Source: Apium graveolens (Eukaryota > Streptophyta > Magnoliopsida > Apiales > Apiaceae). From it: a stretch of 64,000 nt of DNA. Below are positions 50,001 through 63,454 of this stretch, piece by piece. The notes beneath the pieces were generated by a model. The model was not told the origin of the DNA, did not search any database, and was given only the letters and a program-made list of their open reading frames with translations. Positions within the stretch are counted from its first letter, which is position 1, and the number at the start of each line of letters is the position of its first letter. The DNA lies in the NCBI RefSeq assembly GCF_009905375.1, contig NW_027418154.1, positions 124,001 through 188,000 on the forward strand, in the 5' to 3' direction. Made by a program: the position numbers and the translations under genes.

Positions 50001-50369
50001 GTTAATTGTACCAATATATGATGGCAAGTGACTCTTATAAGGTGCAAAGTGACTCTAATATGGTGAGAAGTCACTTACATGATTGAGTAGAGCCAAAATG
50101 TGGCCCCAAAATTGACTTGTACGAAAGGGGTACCAAGAGGTGGTTAAAGGATGTCTAATTGCATGTACATGATGTTAACATGTTAATTATATCAATATTT
50201 GGTGGCAAGTGACTCTTAAAGGGTGCAAAGTGACTCTAATATGGTGAGAAGTGACTAACATGGTTAATTAGAACCAAAATGTGGACCAAAATTGACTTGT
50301 ATGAATATGGCACTAAGAGGTGGTAAAAGGATTTCTAATTGCATGTACATGATGTTAACATGTTAATTG
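47092..50369 (+). repeat. 18-mer HOR type B (P+Q+E), unit 1 (3278 bp)
   Basis: Order: T1-T2-T3-T4-T5-T4-hyb-T3-T4-T5-T1-T2-T3-T4-hyb-T3-T4-T5. This has the same monomer number as type A but a different composition. The first T1 tag is a variant, taccagtatatgagc. Markers gtgaaaatg (48153), cactaacatgattg (48972) and cttgaagaaaagg recur 3271 bp later. Single-base insertions (gatgcc near 48989, gccccaaaa near 49541, aaagggggtacc near 49563) explain the extra length. Confidence 0.86.
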
Positions 50370-53300
50370 TACCAGTATAGCAAGTGACTCTTATAAGGTG
50401 CAAAGTGACTCTAATATGATGAGAAGTCACTTTTGATTAGTGCCAAAATGTGGCCCAAAATTGACTTGTAGGAAGGGGTACCAAGAGGTGGTTAAAGGAT
50501 GTCTAATTGCATTTACGTGATGTTAACATGTTAATTGTATCAATATATGGGGCAAGTGACTCTTATAGGGTGCAAAGGTACTCTAATATGGTGAATAGTG
50601 ACTTACATGGTTGATTAGAGTCAAAATGTGGAACAAAATTAACTTGTATGAAAGTGGCATTAATAGGTGTTAAAAGGATGTCAAATTGGATGTATATGAT
50701 GTTAACATGTCAATTGTTGCATATATGGTGGAAAGTGACTCTTATAGGGTGCAAAGTGACTCTAATATGGTGAGAAGTGACTAACATTGTTAATTAGAAC
50801 CAAAATAGTGGACCAAAATTGACTTGTATGAATATGGCACTAAGAGGTGGTAAAAGGATTGTCTAATTGCATGTCCATGATGTTAACATGTTAATTGTAC
50901 CAATATATGATGGCAGGTGACTCTTATAAGGTGCAAAGTGACTCTAATATGGTGAGAAGTCACTTACATGATTGATTAGAGCCAAAATGTGGCCCAAAAT
51001 TGACTTGTATGAAAGGGGTACCAAGAGGTGGTTAAAGGATGTCTAATTGCATGTACATGATGTTAACATGTTAATTATATCAATATTTGGTGGCAAGTGA
51101 CTCTTAAAGGGTGCAAAGTGACTCTAATATGGTGAAAAGTGACTAACATGGTTAATTAGAACCAAAATGTGGACCAAAATTGACTTGTATGACTATGGCA
51201 CTAAGAGGTGGTAAAAGGATTTCTAATAACATGTACATGATGTTAACATGTTAATTGTACCAATATATGATGGCAAGTGACTCTTATAAGGTGCAAAGTG
51301 ACTCTAATATGGTGAGAAGTCACTTACATGATTGATTAGAGCCAAAATGTGGCCCAAAATTGACTTGTAGGAAAGGGGTACCAAGAGGTGGTTAAAGGAT
51401 GTCTAATTGCATGTACATGATGTGAAAATGTTAATTGTATCAATATACGGTGGCAAGTGACTCCTATAGGGTGCAAAGTGACTCTTATAGGGTGTAAAGG
51501 TACTCTAATATGGTGAACAGTGACTTACATGGTTGATTAGAGCCAAAATGTGGAACAAAATTAACTTGTATGAAAGTGGCATTAAGAGGTGGTAAAAGGA
51601 TGTCAAATTGGATGTATATGATGTTAACATGTCAATTGTTGCATATATGGTGGAAAGTGACTCTTATAGGGTGCAAAGTGACTCTAATATGGTGAGAAGT
51701 GACTAACATGGTTAATTAGAACCAAAATGTGGACCAAAATTGACTTGTATGAATATTGCACTAAGAGGTGGTAAAAGGATTTCTAATTGCATGTCCATGA
51801 TGTTAACATATTAATTGTACCAATATATGATGGCAGGTGACTCTTATAAGGTGCAAAGTAACTCTAATATGGTGAGAAGTCACTTACATGATTGAGTAGA
51901 GCCAAAATGTGGCCCAAAATTGACTTGTACGAAAGGGGTACCAAGAGGTGGTTAAAGGATGTCTAATTGCATGTACATGATGTTAACATGTTAATTATAT
52001 CAATATTTGGTGGCAAGTGACTCTTAAAGGGTGCAAAGTGACTCTAATATGGTGAGAAGTGACTAACATGGTTAATTAGAACCAAAATGTGGACCAAAAT
52101 TAACTTGTATGAATATGGCACTAAGAGGTGGTAAAAGGATTTCTAATTGCATGTACATGATGTTAACATGTTAATTGTACCAGTATATGATGGCAAGTGA
52201 CTCTTATAAGGTGCAAAGTGACTCTAATATGATGAGAAGTCACTAACATGATTGATTAGTGCCAAAATGTGGCCCAAAATTGACTTGAAGAAAAGGGGTA
52301 CCAAGAGGTGGTTAAAGGATGTCTAATTGCATTTACGTGATGTTAACATGTTAATTGTATCAATATATGGGGCAAGTGACTCTTATAGGGTGCAAAGGTA
52401 CTCTAATATGGTGAACAGTGACTTACATGGTTGATTAGAGCCAAAATGTGGAACAAAATTAACTTGTATGAAAGTGGCATTAATAAGTGGTAAAAGGATG
52501 TCAAATTGGATGTATATGATGTTAACATGTCAATTGTTGCATATATGGTGGAAAGTGACTCTTATAGGGTGCAAAGTGACTCTATTATGGTGAGAAGTGA
52601 CTAACACGGTTAATTAGAACCAAAATGTGGACCAAAATTGATTTGTATGAATATGGCACTAAGAGGTGGTAAAAGGATTTCTAATAACATGTACATGATG
52701 TTAACATGTTAATTGTACCAATATATGATGGCAAATGACTCTTATAAGGTGCAAAGTGACTCTAATATGGTGAGAAGTCACTTACATGATTGATTAGAGC
52801 CAAAATGTGGCCCAAAATTGACTTGTAGGAAAGGGGTACCAAGAGGTGGTTAAAGGATGTCTAATGGCATGTACATAATGTGAACATGTTAATTGTATCA
52901 ATATACGGTGGCAAGTGACTCCTATAGGGTGCAAAGTGACTCTTATAGGGTGTAAAGGTACTCTAATATGGTGAACAGTGACTTACATGGTTGATTAGAG
53001 CCAAAATGTGGAACAAAATTAACTTGTATGAAAGTGGCATTAAGAGGTGGTAAAAGGATGTCAAATTGGATGTATATGATGTTAACATGTCAATTGTTGC
53101 ATATATGGTGGAAAGTGACTCTTATAGGGTGCAAAGTGACTCTGATATGGTGAGAAGTGACTAGCTTGGTTAATTAGAACCAAAATGTGGACCAAAATTG
53201 ACTTGTATGAATATTGCACTAAGAGGTGGTAAAAGGATTTCTAATTGTATGTCCATGATGTTAATATGTTAATTGTACCAATATATGATGGCAAGTGACT

Positions 53301-53635
53301 CTTATAAGGTGCAAAGTGACTCTAATATAGTGAGAAGTCACTTACATGATTGAGTAGAGCCAAAATGTGGCCCAAAATTGACTTGTACGAAAGGGGTACC
53401 AAGAGGTGGTTAAAGGATGTCTAATTGCATGTACATGATGTTAACATGTTAATTATATCAATATTTGGTGGCAAGTGACTCTTAAAGGGTGCAAAGTGAC
53501 TCTAATATGGTGAGAAGTGACTAACATGGTTAATTAGAACCAAAATGTGGACCAAAATTGACTTGTATGAATATGGCACTAAGAGGTGGTAAAAGGATTT
53601 CTAATTGCATGTACATGATGTTAACATGTTAATTG
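50370..53635 (+). repeat. 18-mer HOR type B (P+Q+E), unit 2 (3266 bp)
   Basis: Same composition as the previous unit. The first T1 carries a second deletion, gtcacttttgattag (50427), that removes 6 bp; the same deletion begins the units at 53636 and 57801. Extra single bases occur at aaaatagtggacc near 50808 and ggattgtctaatt near 50858. No gene is present. Confidence 0.86.
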
Positions 53636-56600
53636 TACCAGTATAGCAAGTGACTCTTATAAGGTGCAAAGTGACTCTAATATGATGAGAAGTCACTTTT
53701 GATTAGTGCCAAAATGTGGCCCAAAATTGACTTGTAGGAAAGGGGTACCAAGAGGTGGTTAAAGGATGTCTAATTGCATTTACGTGATGTTAACATGTTA
53801 ATTGTATCAATATATGGGGCAAGTGACTCTTATAGGGTGTAAAGGTACTCTAATATGGTGAACAGTGACTTACATGGTTGATTAGAGTCAAAATGTGGAA
53901 CAAAATTAACTTGTATGAAAGTGGCATTAATAGGTGGTAAAAGGATGTCAAATTGGATGTATATGATGTTAACATGTCAATTGTTGCATATATGGTGGAA
54001 AGTGACTCTTATAGGGTGCAAAGTGACTCTATTATGGTGAGAAGTGACTAACACGGTTAATTAGAACCAAAATGTGGACCAAAATTGACTTGTATGAATA
54101 TGGCACTAAGAGGTGGTAAAAGGATTTCTAATTGACATGTACATGATGTTAACATGTTAATTGTACCAATATATGATGGCAAGTGACTCTTATAAGGTGC
54201 AAAGTGACTCTAATATGGTGAGAAGTCACTTACATGATTGATTAGAGCCAAAATGTGGCCCAAAATTGACTTGTACGAAAGGGGTACCAAGAGGTGGTTA
54301 AAGGATGTCTAATTGCATGTACATGATGTTAACATGTTAATTATATCTATATTTGGTGGACAAGTGACTCTTAAAGGGTGCAAAGTGACTCTAATATGGT
54401 GAGAAGTGACTAACATGGTTAATTAGAACCAAAATGTGGACCAAAATTGACTTGTATGAATATGGCACTAAGAGGTGGTAAAAGGATTTCTAATTGCATG
54501 TACATGATGTTAACATGTTAATTGTACCAGTATATGATGGCAAGTGACTCTTATAAGGTGCAAAGTGACTCTAATATGATGAGAAGTCACTTACATGATT
54601 GATTAGTGCCAAAATGTGGCCCAAAATTGACTTGTAGGAAAGGGGTACCAAGAGGTGGTTAAAGGATGTCTAATTGCATTTACGTGATGTTAACATGTTA
54701 ATTGTATCAATATATGGGGCAAGTGACTCTAATAGGGTGTAAAGGTACTCTAATATGGTGAACAGTGACTTACATGGTTGATTAGAGGCAAAATGTGGAA
54801 CAAAATTAACTTGTATGAAAGTGGCATTAATAGGTGGTAAAAGGATGTCAAATTGGATGTATATGATGTTAACATGTCAATTGTTGCATATATGGTGGAA
54901 AGTGACTCTTATAGGGTGCAAAGTGACTCTAATATGGTGAGAAGTGACTAACATGGTTAATTAGAACCAAAATGTGGACCAAAATTGACTTGTATGAATA
55001 TGGCACTAAGAGGTGGTAAAAGGATTTCTAATTGCATGTACATGATGTTAACATGTTAATTGTACCAATATATGATGGCAAGTGACTCTTATAAGGTGCA
55101 AAGTGACTCTAATATGGTGAGAAGTCACTTACATGATTGATTAGAGCCAAAATGTGGCCCAAAATTGACTTGTACGAAAGGGGTACCAAGAGGTGGTTAA
55201 AGGATGTCTAATTGCATGTACATGATGTTAACATGTTAATTATATCAATATTTGGTGGCAAGTGACTCTTAAAGGGTGCAAAGTGACTCTAATATGGTGA
55301 GAAGTGACTAACATGGTTAATTAGAACCAAAATGTGGACCAAAATTGACTTGTATGAATATGGCACTAAGAGGTGGTAAAAGGATTTCTAATTGCATGTA
55401 CATGATGTTAACATGTTAATTGTACCAGTATATGATGGCAAGTGACTCTTATAAGGTGCAAAGTGACTCTAATATGGTGAGAAGTCACTTACATGATTGA
55501 TTAGAGCCAAAATGTGGCCCAAAATTGACTTGTAGGAAAGGGGTACCAAGAGGTGGTTAAAGGATGTCTAATTGCATGTACATGATGTGAAAATGTTAAT
55601 TGTATCAATATACGGTGGCAAGTGACTCCTATAGGGTGCAAAGTGACTCTTATAGGGTGTAAAGGTACTCTAATATGGTGAACAGTGACTTACATGGTTG
55701 ATTAGAGCCAAAATGTGGAACAAAATTAACTTGTATGAAAGTGGCATTAAGAGGTGGTAAAAGGATGTCAAATTGGATGTATATGATGTTAACATGTCAA
55801 TTGTTGCATATATGGTGGAAAGTGACTCTTATAGGGTGCAAAGTGACTCTAATATGGTGAGAAGTGACTAACATGGTTAATTAGAACCAAAATGTGGACC
55901 AAAATTGACTTGTATGAATATTGCACTAAGAGGTGGTAAAAGGATTTCTAATTGCATGTCCATGATGTTAACATATTAATTGTACCAATATATGATGGCA
56001 GGTGACTCTTATAAGGTGCAAAGTAACTCTAATATGGTGAGAAGTCACTTACATGATTGAGTAGAGCCAAAATGTGGCCCAAAATTGACTTGTACGAAAG
56101 GGGTACCAAGAGGTGGTTAAAGGATGTCTAATTGCATGTACATGATGTTAACATGTTAATTATATCAATATTTGGTGGCAAGTGACTCTTAAAGGGTGCA
56201 AAGTGACTCTAATATGGTGAGAAGTGACTAACATGGTTAATTAGAACCAAAATGTGGACCAAAATTAACTTGTATGAATATGGCACTAAGAGGTGGTAAA
56301 AGGATTTCTAATTGCATGTACATGATGTTAACATGTTAATTGTACCAGTATATGATGGCAAGTGACTCTTATAAGGTGCAAAGTGACTCTAATATGATGA
56401 GAAGTCACTAACATGATTGATTAGTGCCAAAATGTGGCCCAAAATTGACTTGAAGGAAAGGGGTACCAAGAGGTGGTTAAAGGATGTCTAATTGCATTTA
56501 CGTGATGTTAACATGTTAATTGTATCAATATATGGGGCAAGTGACTCTTATAGGGTGCAAAGGTACTCTAATATGGTGAACAGTGACTTACATGGTTGAT

Positions 56601-57800
56601 TAGAGCCAAAATGTGGAACAAAATTAACTTGTATGAAAGTGGCATTAATAAGTGGTAAAAGGATGTCAAATTGGATGTATATGATGTTAACATGTCAATT
56701 GTTGCATATATGGTGGAAAGTGACTCTTATAGGGTGCAAAGTGACTCTATTATGGTGAGAAGTGACTAACACGGTTAATTAGAACCAAAATGTGGACCAA
56801 AATTGACTTGTATGAATATGGCACTAAGAGGTGGTAAAAGGATTTCTAATAACATGTACATGATGTTAACATGTTAATTGTACCAATATATGATGGCAAA
56901 TGACTCTTATAAGGTGCAAAGTGACTCTAATATGGTGAGAAGTCACTTACATGATTGATTAGAGCCAAAATGTGGCCCAAAATTGACTTGTAGGAAAGGG
57001 GTACCAAGAGGTGGTTAAAGGATGTCTAATGGCATGTACATGATGTGAACATGTTAATTGTATCAATATACGGTGGCAAGTGACTCCTATAGGGTGCAAA
57101 GTGACTCTTATAGGGTGTAAAGGTACTCTAATATGGTGAACAGTGACTTACATGGTTGATTAGAGCCAAAATGTGGAACAAAATTAACTTGTATGAAAGT
57201 GGCATTAAGAGGTGGTAAAAGGATGTCAAATTGGATGTATATGATGTTAACATGTCAATTGTTGCATATATGGTGGAAAGTGACTCTTATAGGGTGCAAA
57301 GTGACTCTGATATGGTGAGAAGTGACTAGCTTGGTTAATTAGAACCAAAATGTGGACCAAAATTGACTTGTATGAATATTGCACTAAGAGGTGGTAAAAG
57401 GATTTCTAATTGTATGTCCATGATGTTAATATGTTAATTGTACCAATATATGATGGCAAGTGACTCTTATAAGGTGCAAAGTGACTCTAATATGGTGAGA
57501 AGTCACTTACATGATTGAGTAGAGCCAAAATGTGGCCCAAAATTGACTTGTACGAAAGGGGTACCAAGAGGTGGTTAAAGGATGTCTAATTGCATGTACA
57601 TGATGTTAACATGTTAATTATATCAATATTTGGTGGCAAGTGACTCTTAAAGGGTGCAAAGTGACTCTAATATGGTGAGAAGTGACTAACATGGTTAATT
57701 AGAACCAAAATGTGGACCAAAATTGACTTGTATGAATATGGCACTAAGAGGTGGTAAAAGGATTTCTAATTGCATGTACATGATGTTAACATGTTAATTG
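53636..57800 (+). repeat. 23-mer HOR (P+P+Q+E) (4165 bp)
   Basis: The 18-mer type B layout with one additional pentamer near its start. Markers gtgaaaatg (55588) and cactaacatgattg (about 56408) lie about 4165 bp after their partners in the preceding unit. The joins near 54130 (ctaattgacatg) and 54357 (ggtggacaag) look like small repair or exchange scars, because each combines two subtype endings. No gene is present. Confidence 0.84.
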
Positions 57801-60144
57801 TACCAGTATAGCAAGTGACTCTTATAAGGTGCAAAGTGACTCTAATATGATGAGAAGTCACTTTTGATTAGTGCCAAAATGTGGCCCAAAATTGACTTGT
57901 AGGAAGGGGTACCAAGAGGTGGTTAAAGGATGTCTAATTGCATTTACGTGATGTTAACATGTTAATTGTATCAATATATGGGGCAAGTGACTCTTATAGG
58001 GTGCAAAGGTACTCTAATATAGTGAATAGTGACTTACATGGTTGATTAGAGTCAAAATGTGGAACAAAATTAACTTGTATGAAAGTGGCATTAATAGGTG
58101 GTAAAAGGATGTCAAATTGGATGTATATGATGTTAACATGTCAATTGTTGCATATATGGTGGAAAGTGACTCTTATAGGGTGCAAAGTGACTCTATTATG
58201 GTGAGAAGTGACTAACACGGTTAATTAGAACCAAAATGTGGACCAAAATTGACTTGTATGAATATGGCACTAAGAGGTGGTAAAAGGATTTCTAATAACA
58301 TGTACATGATGTTAACATGTTAATTGTACCAATATATGATGGCAAGTGACTCTTATAAGGTGCAAAGTGACTCTAATATGGTGAGAAGTCACTTACATGA
58401 TTGATTAGAGCCAAAATGTGGCCCAAAATTGACTTGTACGCAAGGGGTACCAAGAGGTGGTTAAAGGATGTCTAATTGCATGTACATGATGTTAACATGT
58501 TAATTATATCTATATTTGGTGACAAGTGACTCTTAAAGGGTGCAAAGTGACTCTAATATGGTGAGAAGTGACTAACATGGTTAATTAGAACCAAAATGTG
58601 GACCAAAATTGACTTGTATGAATATGGCACTAAGAGGTGGTAAAAGGATTTCTAATTGCATGTACATGATGTTAACATGTTAATTGTACCAGTATATGAT
58701 GGCAAGTGACTCTTATAAGGTGCAAAGTGACTCTTATATGATGAGAAGTCACTTACATGATTGATTAGTGCCAAAATGTGGCCCAAAATTGACTTGTAGG
58801 AAAGGGGTACCAAGAGGTGGTTAAAGGATGTCTAATTGCATTTACGTGATGTTAACATGTTAATTGTATCAATATATGGGGCAAGTGACTCTAATAGGGT
58901 GTAAAGGTACTCTAATATGGTGAACAGTGACTTACATGGTTGATTAGAGGCAAAATGTGGAACAAAATTAACTTGTATGAAAGTGGCATTAATAGGTGGT
59001 AAAAGGATGTCAAATTGGATGTATATGATGTTAACATGTCAATTGTTGCTTATATGGTGGAAAGTGACTCTTATAGGGTGCAAAGTGACTCTATTATGGT
59101 GAGAAGTGACTAACACGGTTAATTAGAACCAAAATGTGGACCAAAATTGACTTGTATGAATATGGCACTAAGAGGTGGTAAAAGGATTTCTAATAACATG
59201 TACATGATGTTAACATGTTAATTGTACCAATATATGATGGCAAATGACTCTTATAAGGTGCAAAGTGACTCTAATATGGTGAGAAGTCACTTACATGATT
59301 GATTAGAGCCAAAATGTGGCCCAAAATTGACTTGTAGGAAAGGGGTACCAAGAGGTGGTTAAAGGATGTCTAATGGCATGTACATGATGTGAACATGTTA
59401 ATTATATCAATATACGGTGGCAAGTGACTCCTATAGGGTGTAAAGTGACTCTTATAGGGTGTAAAGGTACTCTAATATGGTGAACAGTGACTTACATGGT
59501 TGATTAGAGCCAAAATGTGGAACAAAATTAACTTGTATGAAAGTGGCATTAAGAGGTGGTAAAAGGATGTCAAATTGGATGTATATGATGTTAACATGTC
59601 AATTGTTGCATATATGGTGGAAAGTGACTCTTATAGGGTGCAAAGTGACTCTGATATGGTGAGAAGTGACTAGCATGGTTAATTAGAACCAAAATGTGGA
59701 CCAAAATTGACTTGTATGAATATTGCACTAAGAGTTGGTAAAAGGATTTCTAATTGTATGTCCATGATGTTAACATGTTAATTGTACCAATATATGATGG
59801 CAAGTGACTCTTATAAGGTGCAAAGTGACTCTAATATGGTGAGAAGTCACTTACATGATTGAGTAGAGCCAAAATGTGGCCCAAAATTGACTTGTACGAA
59901 AGGGGTACCAAGAAGTGGTTAAAGGATGTCTAATTGCATGTACATGATGTTAACATGTTAATTATATCAATATTTGGTGGCAAGTGACTCTTAAAGGGTT
60001 CAAAGTGACTCTAATATGGTGAGAAGTGACTAACATGGTTAATTAGAACCAAAATGTGGACCAAAATTAACTTGTATGAATATGGCACTAAGAGGTGGTA
60101 AAAGGATTTCTAATTGCATGTACATGATGTTAACATGTTAATTG
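57801..60144 (+). repeat. 13-mer HOR (P+E) (2344 bp)
   Basis: Starts with taccagtatagc plus the gtcacttttgattag deletion; this is the last tagged T1 in the window. T4(acgcaagg)-T5(atctatattt) and the gactctaatagggtg T2 at 58885 relate it to the 37.3 kb 13-mer. The hybrid near 59430 has gtgtaaagtgac instead of gtgcaaagtgac. Confidence 0.85.
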
Positions 60145-61636
60145 TACCAGTATATGATGGCAAGTGACTCTTATAAGGTGCAAAGTGACTCTAATATGAT
60201 GAGAAGTCACTTACATGATTGATTAGTGCCAAAATGTGGCCCAAAATTGACTTGTAGAAAAGGGGTACCAAAAGGTGGTTAAAGGATGTCTAATTGCATT
60301 TACGTGATGTTAACATGTTAATTGTATCAATATATGGGGCAAGTGACTCTTATAGGGTGCAAAGGTACTCTAATATGGTGAACAGTGACTTACATGGTTG
60401 ATTAGAGCCAAAATGTGGAACAAAATTAACTTGTATGAAAGTGGCATTAATAGGTGGTAAAAGGATACTTAGCAAAAAAAAAAAAAGGTGGTAAAAGGAT
60501 GTCAAATTGGATGTATATGATGTTAACATGTCAATTGTTGCATATATGGTGGAAAGTGACTCTTATAGGGTGCAAAGTGATTCTATTATGGTGAGAAGTG
60601 ACTAACACGGTTAATTAGAACCAAAATGTGGACCAAAATTGACTTGTATGAATATGGCACTAAGAGGTGGTAAAAGGATTTCTAATAACATGTACATGAT
60701 GTTAACATGTTAATTGTACCAATATATGATGGCAAATGACTCTTATAAGGTGCAAAGTGACTCTAATATGGTGAGAAGTCACTTACATGATTGATTAGAG
60801 CCAAAATGTGGCCCAAAATTGACTTGTAGGAAAGGGGTACCAAGAGGTGGTTAAAGGATGTCTAATGGCATGTACATGATGTGAACATGTTAATTGTATC
60901 AATATTCGGTGGCAAGTGACTCCTATAGGGTGCAAAGTGACTCTTATAGGGTGTAAAGGTACTCTAATATGGTGAACAGTGACTTACATGGTTGATTAGA
61001 GCCAAAATGTGGAACAAAATTAACTTGTATGAAAGTGGCATTAAGAGGTGGTAAAAGGATGTCAAATTGGATGTATATGATGTTAACATGTCAATTGTTG
61101 CATATATGGTGGAAAGTGACTCTTATAGGGTGTAAAGTGACTCTGATATGGTGAGAAGTGACTAGCATGGTTAATTAGAACCAAAATGTGGACCAAAATT
61201 GACTTGTATGAATATTGCACTAAGAGGTGGTAAAAGGATTTCTAATTGTATGTCCATGATGTTAACATGTTAATTGTACCAATATATGATGGCAAGTGAC
61301 TCTTATAAGGTGCAAAGTGACTCTAATATGGTGAGAAGTCACTTACATGATTGAGTAGAGCCAAAATGTGGCCCAAAATTGACTTGTACGAAAGGGGTAC
61401 CAAGAGGTGGTTAAAGGATGTCTAATTGCATGTACATGATGTTAACATGTTAATTATATCAATATTTGGTGGCAAGTGACTCTTAAAGGGTGCAAAGTGA
61501 CTCTAATATGGTGAGAAGTGACTAACATGGTTAATTAGAACCAAAATGTGGACCAAAATTAACTTGTATGAATATGGCACTAAGAGGTGGTAAAAGGATT
61601 TCTAATTGCATGTACATGATGTTAACATGTTAATTG
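60145..61636 (+). repeat. Untagged E module (8-mer) with small insertion (1492 bp)
   Basis: Starts with an undeleted T1 (taccagtatatg) and runs T1-T2-T3-T4-hyb-T3-T4-T5. Its length equals the 1458-bp E module at 43284-44741 plus 34 bp. Those 34 bp are exactly the retroposed insertion and its duplicated target at 60467-60500. No gene is present. Confidence 0.86.
60452..60500 (+). mobile_element. Micro-insertion: extreme 5'-truncated LINE tail with target-site duplication
   Basis: A 19-bp insertion, acttagc plus poly-A (60467-60485), lies between two copies of aggtggtaaaaggat (60452-60466 and 60486-60500). The satellite normally has one copy, followed by gtcaaattgg. Poly-A plus a 15-bp target-site duplication is the signature of target-primed reverse transcription. 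The seven unique bases end ttagc before the A run, the same as the minus-strand 3' end of the LINE at 14.6 kb (aattagc plus A). The most economical reading is an almost completely truncated copy of that family in the opposite orientation. The shared ttagc is short, so the family link is likely rather than proven. Confidence 0.82.
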
Positions 61637-63454
61637 TACCAGTATATGATGGCAAGTGACTCTTATAAGGTGCAAAGTGACTCTAATATGATGAGAAGTC
61701 ACTTACATGATTGATTAGTGCCAAAATGTGGCCCAAAATTGACTTGTAGAAAAGGGGTACCAAGAGGTGGTTAAAAGATGTCTAATTGCATTTACGTGAT
61801 GTTAACATGTTAATTGTATCAATATATGGGGCAAGTGACTCTTATAGGGTGCAAAGGTACTCTAATATGGTGAACAGTGACTTACATGGTTGATTAGAGC
61901 CAAAATGTGGAACAAAATTAACTTGTATGAAAGTGGCATTAATAGGTGGTAAAAGGATGTCAAATTGGATGTATATGATGTTAACATGTCAATTGTTGCA
62001 TATATGGTGGAAAGTGACTCTTATAGGGTGCAAAGTGACTCTAATATGGTGAGAAGTGACTAACATTGTTAATTAGAACCAAAATGTGGACCAAAATTGA
62101 CTTGTATGAATATGGCACTAAGAGGTGGTAAAAGGATTGTTAATTGCATGTCCATGATGTTAACATGTTAATTGTACCAATATATGATGGCAGGTGACTC
62201 TTATAAGGTGCAAAGTGACTCTAATATGGTGAGAAGTCACTTACATGATTGATTAGAGCCAAAATGTGGCCCAAAATTGACTTGTATGAAAGGGGTACCA
62301 AGAGGTGGTTAAAGGATGTCTAATTGCATGTACATGATGTTAACATGTTAATTATATCAATATTTGGTGGCAAGTGACTCTTAAATGGTGCAAAGTGACT
62401 CTAATATGGTGAAAAGTGACTAACATGGTTAATTAGAACCAAAATGTGGACCAAAATTGACTTGTATGACTATGGCACTAAGAGGTGGTAAAAGGATTTC
62501 TAATAACATGTACATGATGTTAACATGTTAATTGTACCAATATATGATGGCAAGTGACTCTTATATGGTGCAAAGTGACTCTAATATGGTGAGAAGTCAC
62601 TTACATGATTGATTATAGCCAAAATGTGGCCCAAAATTGACTTGTAGAAAAGGGGTACCAAGAGGTGGTTAAAGGATGTCTAATTGCATGTACATGATGT
62701 GAACATGTTAATTGTATCAATATACGGTGGCAAGTGACTCCTATAGGGTGCAAAGTGACTCTTATAGGGTGTAAAGGTACTCTAATATGGTGAACAGTGA
62801 CTTACATGGTTGATTAGAGCCAAAATGTGGAACAAAATTAACTTGTATGAAAGTGGCATTAATAGGTGGTAAAAGGATGTCAAATTGGATGTATATGATG
62901 TTAACATGTCAATTGTTGCATATATGGTGGAAAGTGACTTTTATAGGGTGCAAAGTGACTCTAATATGGTGAGAAATGACTAACATGGTTAATTAGAACC
63001 AAAATGTGGACCAAAATTGACTTGTATGAATATGGCACTAATAGGTGGTAAAAGGATTTATAATTGCATGTCCATGATGTTAACATGTTAATTGTACCAA
63101 TATATGATAGCAAGTAACTCTTATAAGGTGCAAAGTGACTCTAATATGGTGAGAAGTCACTTACATGATTGATTAGAGCCAAAATGTGGCCCAAAATTGA
63201 CTTGTACGCAAGGGGTACCAAGAGGTGGTTAAAGGATGTCTAATTGCATGTACATGATGTTAACATGTTAATTATATCTATATTTGGTGACAAGTGACTC
63301 TTAAAGGGTGCAAAGTGACTCTAATATGGTGAGAAGTGACTAACATGGTTAATTAGAACCAAAATGTGGACCAAAATTGACTTGTATGAATATGGCACTA
63401 AGAGGTGGTAAAAGGATTTCTAATTGCATGTACATGATGTTAACATGTTAATTG
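61637..63454 (+). repeat. 10-mer HOR (P+Q) (1818 bp)
   Basis: Runs between undeleted T1 starts at 61637 and 63455. Order: T1-T2-T3-T4-T5-T4-hyb-T3-T4-T5. Markers ggattgttaattgc, cttaaatggtgc and gtatgactatgg are shared with the 40-43.6 kb 10-mers, but the last T3-T4-T5 differs (aggatttataatt, gatagcaagtaac, acgcaagg, atctatattt). It is therefore a recombinant of subtypes. Confidence 0.85.
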
